Positions 40,970 through 50,121 of a stretch of DNA of 64,000 nt are shown here, in pieces. Source of the stretch: Providencia alcalifaciens (lineage in GTDB: Bacteria > Pseudomonadota > Gammaproteobacteria > Enterobacterales > Enterobacteriaceae). Within the stretch, counting starts at the first letter, position 1. Each line of letters begins with the position of its first letter. Position numbers and translations under genes: made by a program. The stretch is from NCBI GenBank assembly GCA_025961275.1, contig JAOQNJ010000001.1, positions 4,423,353-4,487,352 of the forward strand. Reading direction: 5' to 3'. The notes below the pieces were generated by a model that searched no databases, was not told the origin of the DNA, and was given only the letters and a program-made list of their open reading frames with translations.

Positions 40970-42109
40970 ATGTTTGATTATGAAGTTCTTCGATTTGTGT
41001 GGTGGATTCTAATTGGCGTATTGCTGATTGGTTTTGCTGTCACAGATGGCTTTGACATGGGCGTCGGCTTCCTGTTACCTATTTTAGGTAAAACAGATAC
41101 TGACCGACGTATTATGATTAACGCAGTTGCACCGCACTGGGATGGTAACCAAGTTTGGTTAATTACCGCAGGTGGTGCAATGTTTGCTGCATGGCCACAA
41201 GTCTACGCAGCGGCGTTCTCTGGTTTTTATGTCGCGATGATTTTAGTGTTAGCAGCACTGTTCTTCCGCCCAGTCGGCTTTGATTACCGTTCTAAGCTGG
41301 AGAATCCAAAATGGCGTAACATGTGGGACTGGGGGCTATTTATCGGTGGTTTTGTTCCCCCATTAGTTATTGGTGTTGCGTTTGGTAACCTGCTGTTAGG
41401 TGTGCCATTCGAAGTTAATAAACTGCAATACCTTAACTACACAGGAAACCTGTTTGGTCTGCTTAACCCTTATGGCTTGCTAGCTGGAGTTGTGAGTTTG
41501 ATGATGATCGTAACGCATGGCGCAACGTACTTACAGATGCGTACAGCGGGTGAATTACATCTTCGTGCTCGTAAAGCAACCTATATTACTGCTCTGTTAA
41601 CATTGTTAGCATTTGCAGGCGCAGGGGTGTGGCTTGTGCTAGGAATTGATGGTTATACTGTGACTTCAGTCATTGATACTTACAGCCCGTCAAATCCATT
41701 AAACAAAACAGTAGAAGTGGTTGCTGGTGGATGGTTGGTTAATTTCAACAACTATCCTGCGCTATGGGCTTTACCAGCTTTAGGTGTCGTATTGCCACTT
41801 CTGACGATACTGTTTAGTAAAGTAGATAAAAATAGTTTAGCGTTTATCAGTTCATCATTGACTATCGCATGTATTATTTTGACATGTGGTGTAGCAATGT
41901 TCCCATTCATCATGCCATCAAGCATCATGCCAAACGCAAGCTTGACCATGTGGGATGCAACATCTAGCCTATTTACTCTACAAATTATGACTGTTGTCGC
42001 TATCATTTTTGTACCAATCGTTCTGGCCTACACTGCGTGGTGTTACTACAAAATGTTTGGTCGTTTGGACAAAAACTTTATCGAAAGCAATAAGCATTCA
42101 CTGTATTAA
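40970..42109 (+). CDS. cydB: Cytochrome bd-I ubiquinol oxidase subunit II
   Basis: Second large subunit of cytochrome bd, 379 residues with about nine membrane helices, pairing with CydA in the inner membrane. Signatures: WWILIGVLLIGFAVTDGFDMG at the start, NAVAPHWDGNQVWLITAGGA, and LMMIVTHGATYLQMRTAG. CAGGAG sits before the ATG. It lies 15 bp after cydA and 12 bp before cydX. Confidence 0.97.
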   Translation: MFDYEVLRFVWWILIGVLLIGFAVTDGFDMGVGFLLPILGKTDTDRRIMINAVAPHWDGNQVWLITAGGAMFAAWPQVYAAAFSGFYVAMILVLAALFFRPVGFDYRSKLENPKWRNMWDWGLFIGGFVPPLVIGVAFGNLLLGVPFEVNKLQYLNYTGNLFGLLNPYGLLAGVVSLMMIVTHGATYLQMRTAGELHLRARKATYITALLTLLAFAGAGVWLVLGIDGYTVTSVIDTYSPSNPLNKTVEVVAGGWLVNFNNYPALWALPALGVVLPLLTILFSKVDKNSLAFISSSLTIACIILTCGVAMFPFIMPSSIMPNASLTMWDATSSLFTLQIMTVVAIIFVPIVLAYTAWCYYKMFGRLDKNFIESNKHSLY

Positions 42110-42121
42110 GGAGCATAACAT

Positions 42122-42235
42122 ATGTGGTATTTTGCCTGGATCCTCGGCACGCTGTTAGCTTGTAGTTTTGCAGTGATTGCAGCATTAGCATTAGAACATG
42201 CTGAAGATAAAGCTGCTGCCAAAGATGTTGAGTAA
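42122..42235 (+). CDS. cydX: Cytochrome bd-I small subunit CydX
   Basis: A 37-residue single-helix subunit needed for full activity and stability of cytochrome bd. The frame begins MWYFAWILGTLLACSFAVIA and ends with a charged tail (EHAEDKAAAKDVE), the standard CydX layout. AAGGAG lies seven bases before the ATG. It lies between cydB and ybgE, as in E. coli. Confidence 0.94.
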   Translation: MWYFAWILGTLLACSFAVIAALALEHAEDKAAAKDVE

Positions 42236-42241
42236 TCAATA

Positions 42242-42529
42242 ATGCTGGTGGATAAATGCTATCAGCTATTGGATAAGGGCCCGATAAGGGCTCTTATCCT
42301 TATATTAGCTTTGGTGGTTGCTGGGAGCGTAATGTGGGATCCCACGCTATTTGCAGCAAAAACCAGTTCATTCCTAATTTGGCAAGGGTTATTACTTATT
42401 TGGGCAACATGTAGCGCCATGATCTTTGGTGTTGGATTTAAACCTAATAAGTTGATTTGGCGAATAATTTTCCATCCATTACCCGCAGCTATCATCCTTA
42501 TCTGGGGACTGGTTAAAGTCTTCAGTTAA
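42242..42529 (+). CDS. ybgE: Cyd operon protein YbgE
   Basis: A 95-residue inner-membrane protein found at the end of cydABX operons; its function is unknown. It has three hydrophobic segments (ALILILALVVAGSVMWDP, FLIWQGLLLIWATCSAMIFGVGF, and IIFHPLPAAIILIWGLVKVF), with the family motif MIFGVGFKP. It begins six bases after the cydX stop codon, so it is co-translated with the oxidase subunits. Confidence 0.88.
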   Translation: MLVDKCYQLLDKGPIRALILILALVVAGSVMWDPTLFAAKTSSFLIWQGLLLIWATCSAMIFGVGFKPNKLIWRIIFHPLPAAIILIWGLVKVFS

Positions 42530-42660
42530 TCTAAATTATCAATTATGGGTCATTGACCCATAATTTTTTTTGATAACTTTACCTAAAGATCATTCCAAAG
42601 CGTCACCGTCTTGAGTATAGTGGCACGGTTAATTATTTAACCTAAGATGGAGTGGTTGTT

Positions 42661-43053
42661 ATGCTATTTCGCTGGCCTGTTCGCGTGTATTATGAAGATA
42701 CTGATGCGGGCGGTGTGGTTTATCATGCGCGTTACCTTGCTTTTTTTGAACGAGCTAGAACCGAAATGCTGCGGGATAAAGGTATCAACCAACAAAGTTT
42801 ACTGGCAGAGAGACTTGGGTTTGTTGTACGAAGTATGACAACTGATTTTATCAGGGCAGCTCGGCTGGATGATTTATTGGAAATTGAGACACAAATTATT
42901 GATATAAAGCGTGCCTCTTTAACCTTTCAACAAAGGTTAGTTGATTCACAAGGTAACCTGCTTTGTGGGGCTGTTGCCCTTATTGCTTGTGTGGACATAT
43001 CAAAAATGAAGCCAACAGCGCTTCCTAAGTCTATTGTCGCGGAGTTTAAATAG
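42661..43053 (+). CDS. ybgC: Tol-Pal-associated acyl-CoA thioesterase YbgC
   Basis: Hot-dog-fold thioesterase, 130 residues, encoded at the head of the tol-pal cluster and linked to phospholipid metabolism. The catalytic Asp lies in [19 protein letters not shown], the family signature. The ATG at 42661 follows GGAG by eight bases; a GTG at 42652 would overlap that site. The stop codon overlaps the tolQ GTG by one base. Confidence 0.94.
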   Translation: MLFRWPVRVYYEDTDAGGVVYHARYLAFFERARTEMLRDKGINQQSLLAERLGFVVRSMTTDFIRAARLDDLLEIETQIIDIKRASLTFQQRLVDSQGNLLCGAVALIACVDISKMKPTALPKSIVAEFK

Positions 43054-43736
43054 TGGCTGACATGAATATCCTGGATTTATTCCTAAAAGCTAGCGTATTA
43101 GTTCAGATCATTATGTTCATTTTGATCGGATTCTCTATTGCTTCTTGGGCCATAATTATTCAGAGAACAAAAATTTTAAATGCGGCTACCCGTGAGGCAG
43201 AAGCATTCGAGGATAAGTTTTGGTCAGGTATTGAGTTATCGCGTTTATATAAAGAGAGTCAAGCGCGTCGTGATGCTCTGGGTGGGGCAGAACAAATTTT
43301 CTATTCTGGATTTAAAGAATTTGTCCGTTTACATCAAGCGAACATTCATGCTCCAGATGCGGTATTGACGGGAGCATCTCGAGCAATGCGTATCTCAATG
43401 AACCGTGAACTTGAATCAGTTGAAAATCATATTCCATTTTTAGGCACAGTTGGTTCGATAAGCCCCTATATTGGCTTGTTTGGTACTGTGTGGGGGATTA
43501 TGCATGCGTTTATTGCATTGGGTTCTGTTAAACAAGCGACATTGCAAATGGTTGCTCCGGGTATCGCAGAAGCTCTGATTGCAACTGCAATTGGCCTGTT
43601 TGCGGCGATTCCTGCTGTAATGGCATATAACCGCTTGAATCAACGCGTGAACAAATTGGAGCAGAATTACGACAACTTTATGGAAGAGTTTTTGGCTATT
43701 TTACATCGCCAAGCATTTTCTGCTGATAAGAAATAA
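43053..43736 (+). CDS. tolQ: Tol-Pal system protein TolQ
   Basis: Inner-membrane proton-channel component of the Tol machine, homologous to ExbB/MotA, 227 residues. Three membrane helices: one near the N-terminus ([18 protein letters not shown]) and two in the C-terminal half, with the conserved loops [22 protein letters not shown] and [24 protein letters not shown]. It starts with GTG, overlapping the ybgC stop, as in E. coli. It powers TolA together with TolR during cell constriction. Confidence 0.96.
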   Translation: MADMNILDLFLKASVLVQIIMFILIGFSIASWAIIIQRTKILNAATREAEAFEDKFWSGIELSRLYKESQARRDALGGAEQIFYSGFKEFVRLHQANIHAPDAVLTGASRAMRISMNRELESVENHIPFLGTVGSISPYIGLFGTVWGIMHAFIALGSVKQATLQMVAPGIAEALIATAIGLFAAIPAVMAYNRLNQRVNKLEQNYDNFMEEFLAILHRQAFSADKK

Positions 43737-43753
43737 TACGGGGAGATAAGCGA

Positions 43754-44176
43754 ATGGCGCGCAATAGTCGCAAACGTGAGCTGAAATCCGAAATCAACAT
43801 TGTTCCATTGCTAGATGTATTGTTGGTATTGTTGTTGATTTTTATGGCAACAGCCCCGATTATCTCTCAAAGCGTGGAAGTTGATCTACCGGATGCCACA
43901 GATACTCAGACAGTATCATCAAGTGATAATCCGCCGATTATTTTAGAGGTTGCAGGCGTTGGCCAATATAATATGTTAATCGACGGTGAACGTTTAGATT
44001 TATTACCACCAGAACAGATTGCTGCTGAGGCAAAATTGCAGTTAGAGAAAAATCCAAAAACTATTTTTCTCATCGGCGGTGCGAAAGAAGTTCCTTATGA
44101 TGAAGTTATTAAGGCACTGAATATTTTGCATCAAGCAGGGATCAAATCAGTCGGTTTAATGACTCAACCCATGTAG
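43754..44176 (+). CDS. tolR: Tol-Pal system protein TolR
   Basis: A 140-residue single-span inner-membrane protein of the ExbD/TolR family. The helix contains the proton-path Asp in NIVPLLDVLLVLLLIFMAT, and the periplasmic domain ends IKSVGLMTQP. GGGGAG lies before the ATG. Functions in a complex with TolQ and TolA. Confidence 0.96.
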   Translation: MARNSRKRELKSEINIVPLLDVLLVLLLIFMATAPIISQSVEVDLPDATDTQTVSSSDNPPIILEVAGVGQYNMLIDGERLDLLPPEQIAAEAKLQLEKNPKTIFLIGGAKEVPYDEVIKALNILHQAGIKSVGLMTQPM

Positions 44177-44213
44177 TTTGAGTGAGTAACGATTCTTTTT
44201 TTGGAAACCAGTT

Positions 44214-45296
44214 GTGGGAAAGACAAAAGAGAAAAATGATAATTTAAAGCGCTCTCTTCTGACGTCAGCAGTATTGCACGTCTTATTGATAGGGCTAATT
44301 ATAATTGGTTCCTTAGTTTCCGTCGTTAAACTTGGCGGGGGTGGGGAAGAGGGGACTGTCATCGATGCGGTGATGGTCGACCCTGGTGCTATTGTTGAGC
44401 AATATAACCAAATGCAACAACAGGAAAATAGTGCTAAACAAGCCGCTAAAGAACGTAAAGATAAAGAACAAAAACAAGATGCCGAGCTGAGGGAAAAGCA
44501 AGAGCAGGAACAGAAGCGTCTGCAAAAATTGGAGCAAGAGCGTATTCAGACTGAACGTGAAGCGCAACAGCAACAAAAACAGGCAGAGCAGCAGCAAAAA
44601 CAAGCCGCTGAAGCGGCTAAAAAAGCTAAAGAAGAGCAAAAAATAGCAGAAGAAGCCGCCGCAAAAGCGAAAGCTGAAAAAGAAAAATTGGTTAAAGAAC
44701 AAGCCGCTGCTAAGAAAAAAGCAGAGGCTGTAGCTAAAAAAGAAGCCGAAGCAGTAAAAGCTGCTGCAGATGCTAAGGCCGCTGCGGATGCAAAAGCTGC
44801 TGTGGATGCTAAGGCCGCTGCGGATGCAAAAGCTAAAGCAGATGCAAAAGCTAAAGCAGAGAAAGAAGCTAAAGCCGCTAAAGATAAAGCTGAAGCAGCA
44901 AAAAATGCCTCTTCTGTTGATGATTTACTCGGTGATTTGACCTCATCAGGCCCAAGTAAACAAGGTGGTGCTGCAGCTGCAGGACAAGGAGGAGGTAAAA
45001 AGTCCGGAGCTTCGAATGCTGATGTTGATAGTTATGCAGGCAAAGTCAAAGCGGCTATTCAAAGTAAGTTCTATGACTCGGATACCTTCCGTGGAAGAAC
45101 TTGTGACCTTCAATTAAAAATTGCACCAGATGGCTTGTTGATAAGCATTACGCCGAAAAATAATCCGGCTAATGACCCAGCACTCTGTGATGCTGCAATT
45201 AGAGCAGCAAAACTTGCGAAGCTACCAAGGCCACCGGCTGATGTTTATGAAGCATTTAAAAAACAAGGAAGTACAGTTGTATTTAACCCTAAATAG
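44214..45296 (+). CDS. tolA: Tol-Pal system protein TolA
   Basis: Periplasm-spanning protein linking the TolQR motor to TolB-Pal and used as entry factor by some phages and colicins. The 360-residue product has one N-terminal membrane helix (SAVLHVLLIGLIIIGSLV), a long Lys/Glu/Ala/Gln-rich helical domain (about residues 70-235, with tandem DAKAAADAKAA-type repeats), and a C-terminal globular domain with the disulfide Cys pair in GRTCDLQL and DPALCDAA. It is shorter than E. coli TolA (421), the difference being in the repeat domain. The start is GTG. Confidence 0.93.
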   Translation: MGKTKEKNDNLKRSLLTSAVLHVLLIGLIIIGSLVSVVKLGGGGEEGTVIDAVMVDPGAIVEQYNQMQQQENSAKQAAKERKDKEQKQDAELREKQEQEQKRLQKLEQERIQTEREAQQQQKQAEQQQKQAAEAAKKAKEEQKIAEEAAAKAKAEKEKLVKEQAAAKKKAEAVAKKEAEAVKAAADAKAAADAKAAVDAKAAADAKAKADAKAKAEKEAKAAKDKAEAAKNASSVDDLLGDLTSSGPSKQGGAAAAGQGGGKKSGASNADVDSYAGKVKAAIQSKFYDSDTFRGRTCDLQLKIAPDGLLISITPKNNPANDPALCDAAIRAAKLAKLPRPPADVYEAFKKQGSTVVFNPK

Positions 45297-45438
45297 GATA
45301 AGTCAGAGCTGTCTGTATTGAATTTATATCTGCTTTAGCATAAATAGTTTGTACGCTATCTAGTTTTGTTAGTATACCTTTGTTAAAATTCAGCGAATTA
45401 TTGTGGTGCTCGTCAGTGCCACAGTAAGGGAGATAAGG

Positions 45439-46731
45439 ATGAAGCAGGCTTTTAAAGTAGTTCTTGGGTTTGTCATGCTATGGGCAACAGTTGCTCAGGC
45501 AGAGATCCGTATTGAGATCACGGAAGGTGTTAACAGTGCCCAACCAATAGGCGTAGTGCCTTTTAAATGGTCAGGTTCAGGTACCCCTCCACAAGAAATC
45601 GGGCAAATTGTTAGTGCGGACTTACGCAATAGCGGTAAATTCAATCCTATTGAGCCTAGCCGTATGCCACAACAGCCGGGTACCGCTTCTGAAGTGACAC
45701 CCGAGGCATGGACTACGCTCGGCATTAACGCCGTCGTTGTCGGTCAGGTTCAACCTGCTGCCGATGGTAGCTATGTTGTTAGTTACCAGCTCGTTGATGT
45801 TGCTGGTAGCCCGGGAACTGTTTTATCTCAGAACCAATTTAAAGTAACGAAAGAGTGGTTACGTTATGCAGGTCATACCGCAAGCGATGAAGTTTTTGAA
45901 AAGCTGACGGGAATTCGAGGTGCATTTCGTACTCGTATCGCCTATGTTGTGACAAACAAAGGCGGTCAGTACCCATATGAATTACGAGTCTCTGACTACG
46001 ATGGTTATAACCAATTTACGGTACATCGTTCACCAGAGCCTCTGATGTCGCCAACATGGTCACCTGATGGTGAGCGTCTGGCGTATGTGACATTTGAAAG
46101 CGGCAGTTCAGCACTGGTGATTCAGACCCTATCAAGTGGGGCTGTTCGTCAGGTAGCATCATTCCCGCGTCATAATGGTGCACCTGCATTTTCACCAGAT
46201 GGGACTAAACTGGCTTTTGCACTATCGAAAACGGGTAGCTTGAATCTCTATATTATGGACTTAGCAAGTGGTCAAATCCGTCAAGTGACTGATGGACGTA
46301 GTAATAATACCGAGCCAAGCTGGATGCCAGATAGTCAAACTTTGGTCTATACTTCGGACCAAGCGGGTCGTCCGCAAATTTACAAAATTAATATTAATGG
46401 TGGTAGCCCTGTACGTGTAACCTGGGAAGGTTCACAAAATCAGGACGCTGATGTTAGCCCGGATGGATCCTTCCTTGTAATGGTCAGTTCCGGCGGCGGT
46501 CAGCAGCATATCGCCAAACAGGATCTGGCAACGGGTAACGTTGAATATTTAACGAAAACGTTTCTAGATGAAACGCCAAGTATCGCACCTAACGGCACTA
46601 TGGTTATTTATAGCTCCTCGCAAGGCTTGGGGACTATATTGCAGCTAGTTTCGACCGACGGGCGTTTCAAAGCGCGTCTTCCGGCTACCGATGGTCAGGT
46701 TAAATTTCCTGCTTGGTCGCCGTATCTGTGA
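45439..46731 (+). CDS. tolB: Tol-Pal system protein TolB
   Basis: Periplasmic six-bladed beta-propeller that binds Pal and TolA, 430 residues. A signal peptide ([21 protein letters not shown]) is followed by the N-terminal domain with the TolA-box-like [17 protein letters not shown]. Propeller repeats recur as [51 protein letters not shown] and [14 protein letters not shown]. The ATG at 45439 follows TAAGGA; an in-frame upstream start at 45403 would destroy the signal peptide. It lies 142 bp after tolA and may have its own promoter. Confidence 0.96.
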   Translation: MKQAFKVVLGFVMLWATVAQAEIRIEITEGVNSAQPIGVVPFKWSGSGTPPQEIGQIVSADLRNSGKFNPIEPSRMPQQPGTASEVTPEAWTTLGINAVVVGQVQPAADGSYVVSYQLVDVAGSPGTVLSQNQFKVTKEWLRYAGHTASDEVFEKLTGIRGAFRTRIAYVVTNKGGQYPYELRVSDYDGYNQFTVHRSPEPLMSPTWSPDGERLAYVTFESGSSALVIQTLSSGAVRQVASFPRHNGAPAFSPDGTKLAFALSKTGSLNLYIMDLASGQIRQVTDGRSNNTEPSWMPDSQTLVYTSDQAGRPQIYKININGGSPVRVTWEGSQNQDADVSPDGSFLVMVSSGGGQQHIAKQDLATGNVEYLTKTFLDETPSIAPNGTMVIYSSSQGLGTILQLVSTDGRFKARLPATDGQVKFPAWSPYL

Positions 46732-46774
46732 TGCATAATAATAATGTGTGGCAAACTATTAAAGGATCAAAACG

Positions 46775-47272
46775 ATGCAACTGAATAAAGTGCTTAAAGG
46801 GCTGATGATCGCATTACCAATCATGGCTGTCGCAGCTTGTAGCTCTAACAAGAACAATGACCAAAATGGTGCGGATTCTAATACGAACCAAACAAATACT
46901 GGTCTGTCTGCGGAAGAGCTGGCACGTCAGCAAATGCAAGAACTGCAAAACAACAATATCGTTTACTTTGGTTTCGATAAATACAACGTATCTCCAGAAT
47001 ATGCTGATATGTTAGATGCACACGCAGCATTCCTGCGCAGCAACCCATCTGTTAAAGTTGTTGTTGAAGGTCATGCGGATGAGCGTGGTACTCCTGAGTA
47101 CAACATCGCACTGGGCGAGCGTCGTGCTAACGCAGTTAAAATGTACCTGCAAAGCAAAGGTGTAGCGGGTGATCAAGTTTCTCTGGTTTCTTACGGTAAA
47201 GAAAAACCAGCTGTGTTAGGTCACACAGAAGCTGATTACGCTAAAAACCGTCGTGCAGTAATTGCATACTAA
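46775..47272 (+). CDS. pal: Peptidoglycan-associated lipoprotein Pal
   Basis: Outer-membrane lipoprotein that binds peptidoglycan and TolB, 165 residues. The signal peptide ends at a lipobox (MAVAAC, Cys22). A Asn/Thr-rich linker of about 25 residues leads to the OmpA-like domain with [16 protein letters not shown] and the diaminopimelate-binding motif [25 protein letters not shown] precedes the ATG. Confidence 0.96.
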   Translation: MQLNKVLKGLMIALPIMAVAACSSNKNNDQNGADSNTNQTNTGLSAEELARQQMQELQNNNIVYFGFDKYNVSPEYADMLDAHAAFLRSNPSVKVVVEGHADERGTPEYNIALGERRANAVKMYLQSKGVAGDQVSLVSYGKEKPAVLGHTEADYAKNRRAVIAY

Positions 47273-47294
47273 TAAATAAGCGAAAATATTTCTT

Positions 47295-48056
47295 ATGAAC
47301 AGTAACTTCAGACATCTACTTGTAGGTCTGTCGTTATTGGTTGGCGTAGCGGCCCCTTGGGTCGCTATTGCCCAAGCGCCAATCATTAATGTCGGATCCG
47401 GTTCATCCGGTGATCGCCTTGCTCAACTTGAGACAGCTGTTAATTCTCAAGGTCAGATCTTGTATCAAATCCAGCAACAACTTGCTGACAACCAACGTGA
47501 CATTGATATGTTGCGTGGACAAATTCAGGAAAGCGAATACAAACTGAATCAGGTTGTTGAGCGCCAAAAAGATTTGTACATGCAATTAGATCAGGCAGGG
47601 GGCGGAACTACAGCATCAGACTCATCTACTACGACTGATTCGTCTTCTACACCTGCCCCAGCAGCTTCAGGTGGTGGTGAAAAAGAAGATTATAACGCAG
47701 CGGTTACGCTTGCGATGAATAGCAAATCAAAAGCGCAAATCGATGAGGCTATTGGAGCATTACAAGGCTTTATAAAAAGCTATCCTAAATCTAGTTATCA
47801 GTCTAATGCCAACTATTGGTTAGGCCAACTTAACTACAATAAAGGTAGCAAAGATGATGCAGCATTCTACTTTGCGACAGTAGTTAAAGAGTATCCTAAA
47901 TCCCAAAAAAGCAGTGAAGCCTTATATAAAGTAGGCCTCATTATGCAAGACAAGGGACAAAAGGATAAAGCGAAAGCTGTCTATCAACAGGTATTAAAAC
48001 AATATCCTAATAGTTCTGGCTCTAAACTTGCAGAGAAAAAGCTGAGTTCACTTTAA
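47295..48056 (+). CDS. cpoB: Cell division coordinator CpoB (YbgF)
   Basis: Periplasmic protein coordinating peptidoglycan synthesis with outer-membrane constriction by Tol-Pal. The 253-residue product has a signal peptide (ending WVAIAQA), an N-terminal coiled coil (RLAQLETAVNSQGQILYQ through LNQVVERQKDLYMQL) that trimerises, a Ser/Thr/Ala linker, and a C-terminal TPR domain (YPKSSYQSNANYWLGQLNY; YPKSQKSSEALYKVGLI; YPNSSGSKLAEKKL). It is the last gene of the tol-pal cluster, 22 bp after pal. Confidence 0.94.
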   Translation: MNSNFRHLLVGLSLLVGVAAPWVAIAQAPIINVGSGSSGDRLAQLETAVNSQGQILYQIQQQLADNQRDIDMLRGQIQESEYKLNQVVERQKDLYMQLDQAGGGTTASDSSTTTDSSSTPAPAASGGGEKEDYNAAVTLAMNSKSKAQIDEAIGALQGFIKSYPKSSYQSNANYWLGQLNYNKGSKDDAAFYFATVVKEYPKSQKSSEALYKVGLIMQDKGQKDKAKAVYQQVLKQYPNSSGSKLAEKKLSSL

Positions 48057-48059
48057 TTA

Positions 48060-48099
48060 TTAACCCCGAAGAAATAATTACCTAACATTTCGGGGTTAA
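48060..48099 (+). terminator. Terminator of the tol-pal cluster
   Basis: Perfect arms TTAACCCCGAA / TTCGGGGTTAA around an 18-base loop, four bases after the cpoB stop. The T run is absent, so termination strength is uncertain. Confidence 0.5.
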
Positions 48100-48245
48100 C
48101 CGTATGATAAGTGCGCATTCAGTTGTCTTTTTTAAAAAAAATCATTGCACCCTCTTCAGAAATCAGTAATATAAGCCGCCGTTGAGACGAGAATTTTTAG
48201 TATCAATATGAATCGAATAATTTTTTGATTCTCAAGCTTTTAGAT

Positions 48246-48321
48246 GGGTCGTTAGCTCAGTTGGTAGAGCAGTTGACTTTTAATCAATTGGTCGCAGGTT
48301 CGAATCCTGCACGACCCACCA
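48246..48321 (+). tRNA. tRNA-Lys (UUU), copy 1
   Basis: 76 nt with encoded CCA. Acceptor arms GGGTCGT / ACGACCC, D-loop TCAGTTGGTAGA, anticodon loop CTTTTAA (anticodon TTT), T-loop GGTTCGAATCC. It occupies the position of the E. coli lysT cluster between cpoB and nadA. Confidence 0.98.
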
Positions 48322-48433
48322 CCTTTTAGCTGTTATCATTTGAATAGAGTGATGAGTTTTAAAATAAGTACATTCGATTTGCCATTAGTTCTGTTAGTAG
48401 ATTAATCGAGTTTTACAAGAAAAGATTTTGGAT

Positions 48434-48509
48434 GGGTCGTTAGCTCAGTTGGTAGAGCAGTTGACTTTTAATCAATTGGTCGCAGGTTCGAATCCTGCAC
48501 GACCCACCA
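48434..48509 (+). tRNA. tRNA-Lys (UUU), copy 2
   Basis: Identical in sequence to copy 1, including CCA, and also preceded by GAT. Separated by 112 bp from copy 1 and 24 bp from copy 3; the set is presumably transcribed together. Ends are accurate to about one base. Confidence 0.97.
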
Positions 48510-48533
48510 CTCAAAAAATCAAATCTCAAAGAT

Positions 48534-48609
48534 GGGTCGTTAGCTCAGTTGGTAGAGCAGTTGACTTTTAATCAATTGGTCGCAGGTTCGAATCCTGCAC
48601 GACCCACCA
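48534..48609 (+). tRNA. tRNA-Lys (UUU), copy 3
   Basis: Identical to copies 1 and 2 with encoded CCA. It is the last full tRNA of the cluster. The valine tRNAs that alternate with lysine tRNAs in E. coli are absent. Confidence 0.98.
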
Positions 48610-48639
48610 TATAAAAAATCACAAAAACCCTCAAATAAA

Positions 48640-48781
48640 AACTCAAAGCTAACATAACGCACGTAGAGTGCGGGTGAGAAGCTGCGTTCAGGTTTGAGCC
48701 GAGCGAAGCGAGACAGCGTTACGCTTGCGTAACGACCCGAAGGGTGAGGCCATAGGCCGAATAATCCTGCACGACCCACCA
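48640..48781 (+). repeat. tRNA-linked repeat ending in a tRNA-Lys 3' fragment
   Basis: After copy 3 comes a GC-richer stretch with small hairpins (GTTACGCTTGCGTAAC; CGACCCGAAGGGT) ending at 48763-48781 in AATCCTGCACGACCCACCA, the last 19 nt of the tRNA-Lys genes. The 5' two thirds of a tRNA are missing, so this is a 3' remnant or a duplicated attachment-like site, not a working tRNA. Confidence 0.6.
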
Positions 48782-49160
48782 TCTCAAGACTCCCAAACAA
48801 ACTCGCCCTATCAGCATGTTGCACATAACCTAAGAATTTATCCATCAAGCAATCTAGCCAGAATATAATCCAGTTATGAATTGATAGTAACAATAGTGAA
48901 ATTTAATTGGCATTTTTATATCATAATTAAATTATTATAAATAAGATTCTGCGATTTTTTTTTGATGAAAATATGAATTGTAAGGTAATTTTTATAATGA
49001 ATAACTTAACCTTTGCTTGAACTAGCTAATCGTCTGGGTAAGGATTGCTTAGGATTATCAACTTCAAAACAGCCAAATATTGTGAAAATTGCAATATTAG
49101 GAAAAACTAGAATGCAAAAAAGCATAATATGTACTTCAATTAAAATAAAAGTTGAATATT
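48782..49160. other. AT-rich spacer before the accessory genes
   Basis: 380 bp without a supported gene. Composition becomes very AT-rich from about 48890, marking the start of the accessory segment. Confidence 0.4.
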
Positions 49161-49799
49161 ATGAATATAGAAAATAGTAGTTTGATAAATATTGCGAAAA
49201 ATAAAATCAGTTCAAATAGAAGGTTGGAGCAAGAGGTTTTATTAGCCAGAAGAGTAAAGTCTATTAGAAATGTATCAATTAACCTACATCCAAAGAAGGT
49301 AGGCAATGGATATATTAAGTATCAAGCATTTAGTATGGAAATAATAGACGAAAAAAAATCAACTATGGGTTATATCAGTAACTTTAGAGGTACTGGTGAA
49401 GAAGCATTGCTTATACATGGCTCTAAAACAGGAAAAATAGCTTTACTTTCTCGTCTTAAAAAACAAAAGGGATTTTCAGTTAAAGAATTCATTAGTTATA
49501 TAAAGGAAAACCATAATATTAATCTAGATGGTGAACGCCGTGGGAAAATACATATTATTTCATGTTATGGCGGAAGCAACGGTGTTTATCAGTCTTTTGC
49601 TAACGAGCTAGGAAGAACAGTTATCGGATATGGTGATAGACATGCCTTATCAACTAGTACGATGTTAAAAAGTCATTTTAAAACAGAAACCAGCAAAATA
49701 AAATCTGTGATAGGCGATGTAATGTTAGATAAACCAGAAAATTTAAAACGCATTCCAGTCAGTGTTCATAAATATATTCCGTTAATATCAAAAAAATAA
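49161..49799 (+). CDS. Hypothetical protein with possible His/Cys peptidase-like dyad
   Basis: I do not recognise this 212-residue protein with confidence. It has no signal peptide or membrane helix and a basic, Ser/Asn-rich N-terminus. The middle holds EEALLIHGSKTGKIAL (His86) and KIHIISCYGGSNGVYQSFA (Cys135), each after a hydrophobic strand. That HG ... SC order is the layout of clan CD cysteine peptidases such as MARTX/CPD and CHAT domains, some of which occur in toxins; this is inference from two short motifs. Codon use is strongly AT-rich compared with the tol genes. No good ribosome site precedes the ATG at 49161; a TTG at 49152 is an alternative. It lies next to the tRNA-Lys cluster and has its own terminator. 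Confidence 0.55.
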   Translation: MNIENSSLINIAKNKISSNRRLEQEVLLARRVKSIRNVSINLHPKKVGNGYIKYQAFSMEIIDEKKSTMGYISNFRGTGEEALLIHGSKTGKIALLSRLKKQKGFSVKEFISYIKENHNINLDGERRGKIHIISCYGGSNGVYQSFANELGRTVIGYGDRHALSTSTMLKSHFKTETSKIKSVIGDVMLDKPENLKRIPVSVHKYIPLISKK

Positions 49800-49824
49800 A
49801 ATGCAGCCATTTTTGCATTTGTTA

Positions 49825-49852
49825 AGCCTGTGAATATTCACAGGCTATTTTG
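49825..49852 (+). terminator. Terminator after the hypothetical gene
   Basis: Perfect 10-bp stem AGCCTGTGAA / TTCACAGGCT with a two-base centre, then ATTTTG, 26 bp after the stop codon. Confidence 0.7.
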
Positions 49853-50121
49853 CTCGAAGCAAAAGCAACTTAATCAAAACGAACGGTTTTTGGGCTAGTA
49901 TATTAGACAAAAAAACGCCTTAATGCTCGCAGAGAACACTTATCTAAGTCAGAAGGCAGTTTTAGTTTTAAAACGAGAGCTATAGTCTTATTTCGTGACG
50001 CGAATCAAAAGATTTACCTTGCATTCTTACTAACTCAAATTAAGAAGTGTATAAATAATTACATTTTTAACCTCTAGGTTTTTTTATTGTTGTTTGATAT
50101 GAAATGGAAAAGGAATGTAAG
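49853..50121. other. Upstream region of the acid phosphatase gene
   Basis: About 270 bp with no gene seen. Presumably carries the phoN promoter; no PhoP-type direct repeat was identified by eye. Confidence 0.3.

Noticed and set aside
44313-44702. A Phe/Leu-rich minus-strand frame opposite tolA
   Set aside because: It is the antisense of the Lys/Glu/Gln repeat domain of TolA; the apparent hydrophobic helices are an artefact of AAG/GAA codons read backwards.
48540-48893. A 117-codon minus-strand open frame ending in the tRNA region
   Set aside because: Its last part is the complement of tRNA-Lys copy 3 and the rest is repeat DNA; this is a known false-gene pattern with no ribosome site.
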